A DNA stretch of 64,000 nucleotides from Bacteroidia bacterium (GTDB taxonomy: Bacteria > Bacteroidota > Bacteroidia > UKL13-3): positions 124,001 to 188,000 of the forward strand of contig JAIOYZ010000002.1 of the NCBI GenBank assembly GCA_021740845.1, in the 5' to 3' direction. The notes below the pieces were generated by a model. It worked only from the letters and a program-made list of their open reading frames with translations. It was not told the DNA's origin and made no database searches. Of this stretch, positions 63,177 through 64,000 are shown piece by piece. The position numbers were made by a program, and so were the translations under genes. Every line of letters starts with the position of its first letter. Within the stretch, counting starts at the first letter, position 1.

Positions 63177-64000
63177 ATGACAACAGCACAAAAAGATTTT
63201 TCAGTTATTAGAGAGGAGTTCCCCATTTTAAACCAAAAGGTAAATGGTCATCCACTTATCTATTTTGATAATGCTGCAACTACACAAAAGCCTGCAATTG
63301 TAATTAAGAATCTTGGCGCTTATTATCTTATTAATAATTCCAATATACATAGAGGTGCCCACACCTTAGCAGATAGAGCTACTGGCATGTTTGAGGCAAC
63401 TCGAAAAGCGGTACAAGCCTTTATTAATGCACCCGAAGCTGAGGAGTGTATTTTTACTAAAGGGGTTACAGAGGGGATAAATTTAGTGGCCCAAACTTGG
63501 GGTAGAAAATTTCTCCAAGAAGGTGATGAGGTAATTATTACTTATATGGAACATCATAGCAATATTGTTCCATGGCAAATGATATGTGAAGAAAAAGGAG
63601 CTATCTTAAAGGTTGTTCCTATTTTTGAAAATGGAGAATTGGATTTAGAAGCCTATAAAAATCTTTTGTCGGCTCGAACCAAACTGGTTTCTTGCGTTTG
63701 GGCAAGTAATGCCTTAGGAACCATCAACCCAATTAAGGAAATAATAGATTTAGCGCATCAAAATGAAGCAGTAGTTTTAATTGATGGTGCACAAGCGGGT
63801 TCACATATTCCTATTGATGTTCAAGCAATGGATATGGACTTCTTAGTTTTAAGTGGACATAAATTATATGGTCCTACTGGATTGGGAGTTTTGTACGGAA
63901 AAAGAGCTTTATTAGAAGCAATGCCACCATATCAAGGTGGAGGAGAAATGATTCGTGAAGTGAGTTTTTCTGGAACTACCTATAACGATATTCCATTTAA
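63177..64000 (+). CDS. sufS: Cysteine desulfurase SufS, partial (3' end beyond window)
   Basis: Starts at ATG 63177 and runs off the right edge; the first 274 residues are present of about 405 expected. It takes sulfur from cysteine for the SUF system, with pyridoxal phosphate on Lys229 (SGHKLYGPTGLGVLYG). Also visible are YFDNAATTQKP at 29-39, the NIHRGAHTLA loop near 56-65, and TYMEHHSNIVPW near 122. The active-site Cys lies beyond the window. Confidence 0.95.
   Translation, partial: MTTAQKDFSVIREEFPILNQKVNGHPLIYFDNAATTQKPAIVIKNLGAYYLINNSNIHRGAHTLADRATGMFEATRKAVQAFINAPEAEECIFTKGVTEGINLVAQTWGRKFLQEGDEVIITYMEHHSNIVPWQMICEEKGAILKVVPIFENGELDLEAYKNLLSARTKLVSCVWASNALGTINPIKEIIDLAHQNEAVVLIDGAQAGSHIPIDVQAMDMDFLVLSGHKLYGPTGLGVLYGKRALLEAMPPYQGGGEMIREVSFSGTTYNDIPF

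Overview
The window is chromosomal DNA of a low-GC member of the Bacteroidota. Four lines of evidence agree: several secreted proteins end in a type IX secretion (T9SS) sorting domain of the PNP...G.YF....K type; the promoters that can be read have the Bacteroidota form TTTG-N19/20-TAnnTTTG; Shine-Dalgarno sequences are mostly absent; and the gene content is typical (choice-of-anchor B/LVIVD proteins, a 'putative porin', DUF2130, a sulfide:quinone oxidoreductase, SufBCDS). No prophage, insertion sequence, CRISPR array or rRNA was seen. Genus cannot be fixed from this sequence.

Layout. 1-2.3 kb: lipid genes (partial desaturase, accC). 2.4-8.6 kb: an unknown secreted protein, a 58-residue membrane protein, ispD-queA, and a large lipoprotein metalloprotease. 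8.7-14.1 kb: a DNA-damage cassette in which a LexA/UmuD-like S24 repressor is divergent from dinB-dnaE; both promoter regions carry the same GTTA-N7-TAAC site. 14.1-19.6 kb: envelope genes (T9SS nuclease-like protein, flippase-like protein, 911-residue anchored protein, DUF423). 19.8-27 kb: sucC, a YrdC-domain protein, two tandem outer-membrane paralogues, asparaginase, gyrB. 27-36 kb: dehydrogenase, thioredoxin-like protein, acetyltransferase, a T9SS/porin operon with TTG and GTG starts, TspO, amidinotransferase, a T9SS pseudogene. 36-38 kb: exported superoxide dismutase, tRNA-His, an array of tRNA-His-derived units, and a Uma2 nuclease. 38-46 kb: ftsB-like, eno, carA, DUF2130, pepT, EVE protein, pyrR, pyrB. 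46-49.4 kb: a sulfur module (DsrE-like, TusE-like, SQR) with a divergent Crp/Fnr regulator. 49.4-59.3 kb: mixed small proteins, a PIF1-like helicase, a hydrolase and a 1152-residue T9SS protein. 59.5 kb to the end: sufB-sufC-sufD-sufS (the last cut by the window edge).

Two patterns stand out. First, a roughly 15-bp word, TTCGGTTTGAACCAA (or its complement), occurs seven times exactly; its 8-bp core occurs about 35 times by eye, on both strands, in gaps and inside genes in several reading frames, sometimes as inverted pairs that form hairpins. It looks like a DNA-level signal such as an uptake sequence or a protein-binding site. Second, tRNA-His is followed by three decayed copies of itself in tandem. 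In two of them both the anticodon arm and the T loop carry the same TCCCGAT...ATCGGGA palindrome, and the upstream terminator was copied with each unit.
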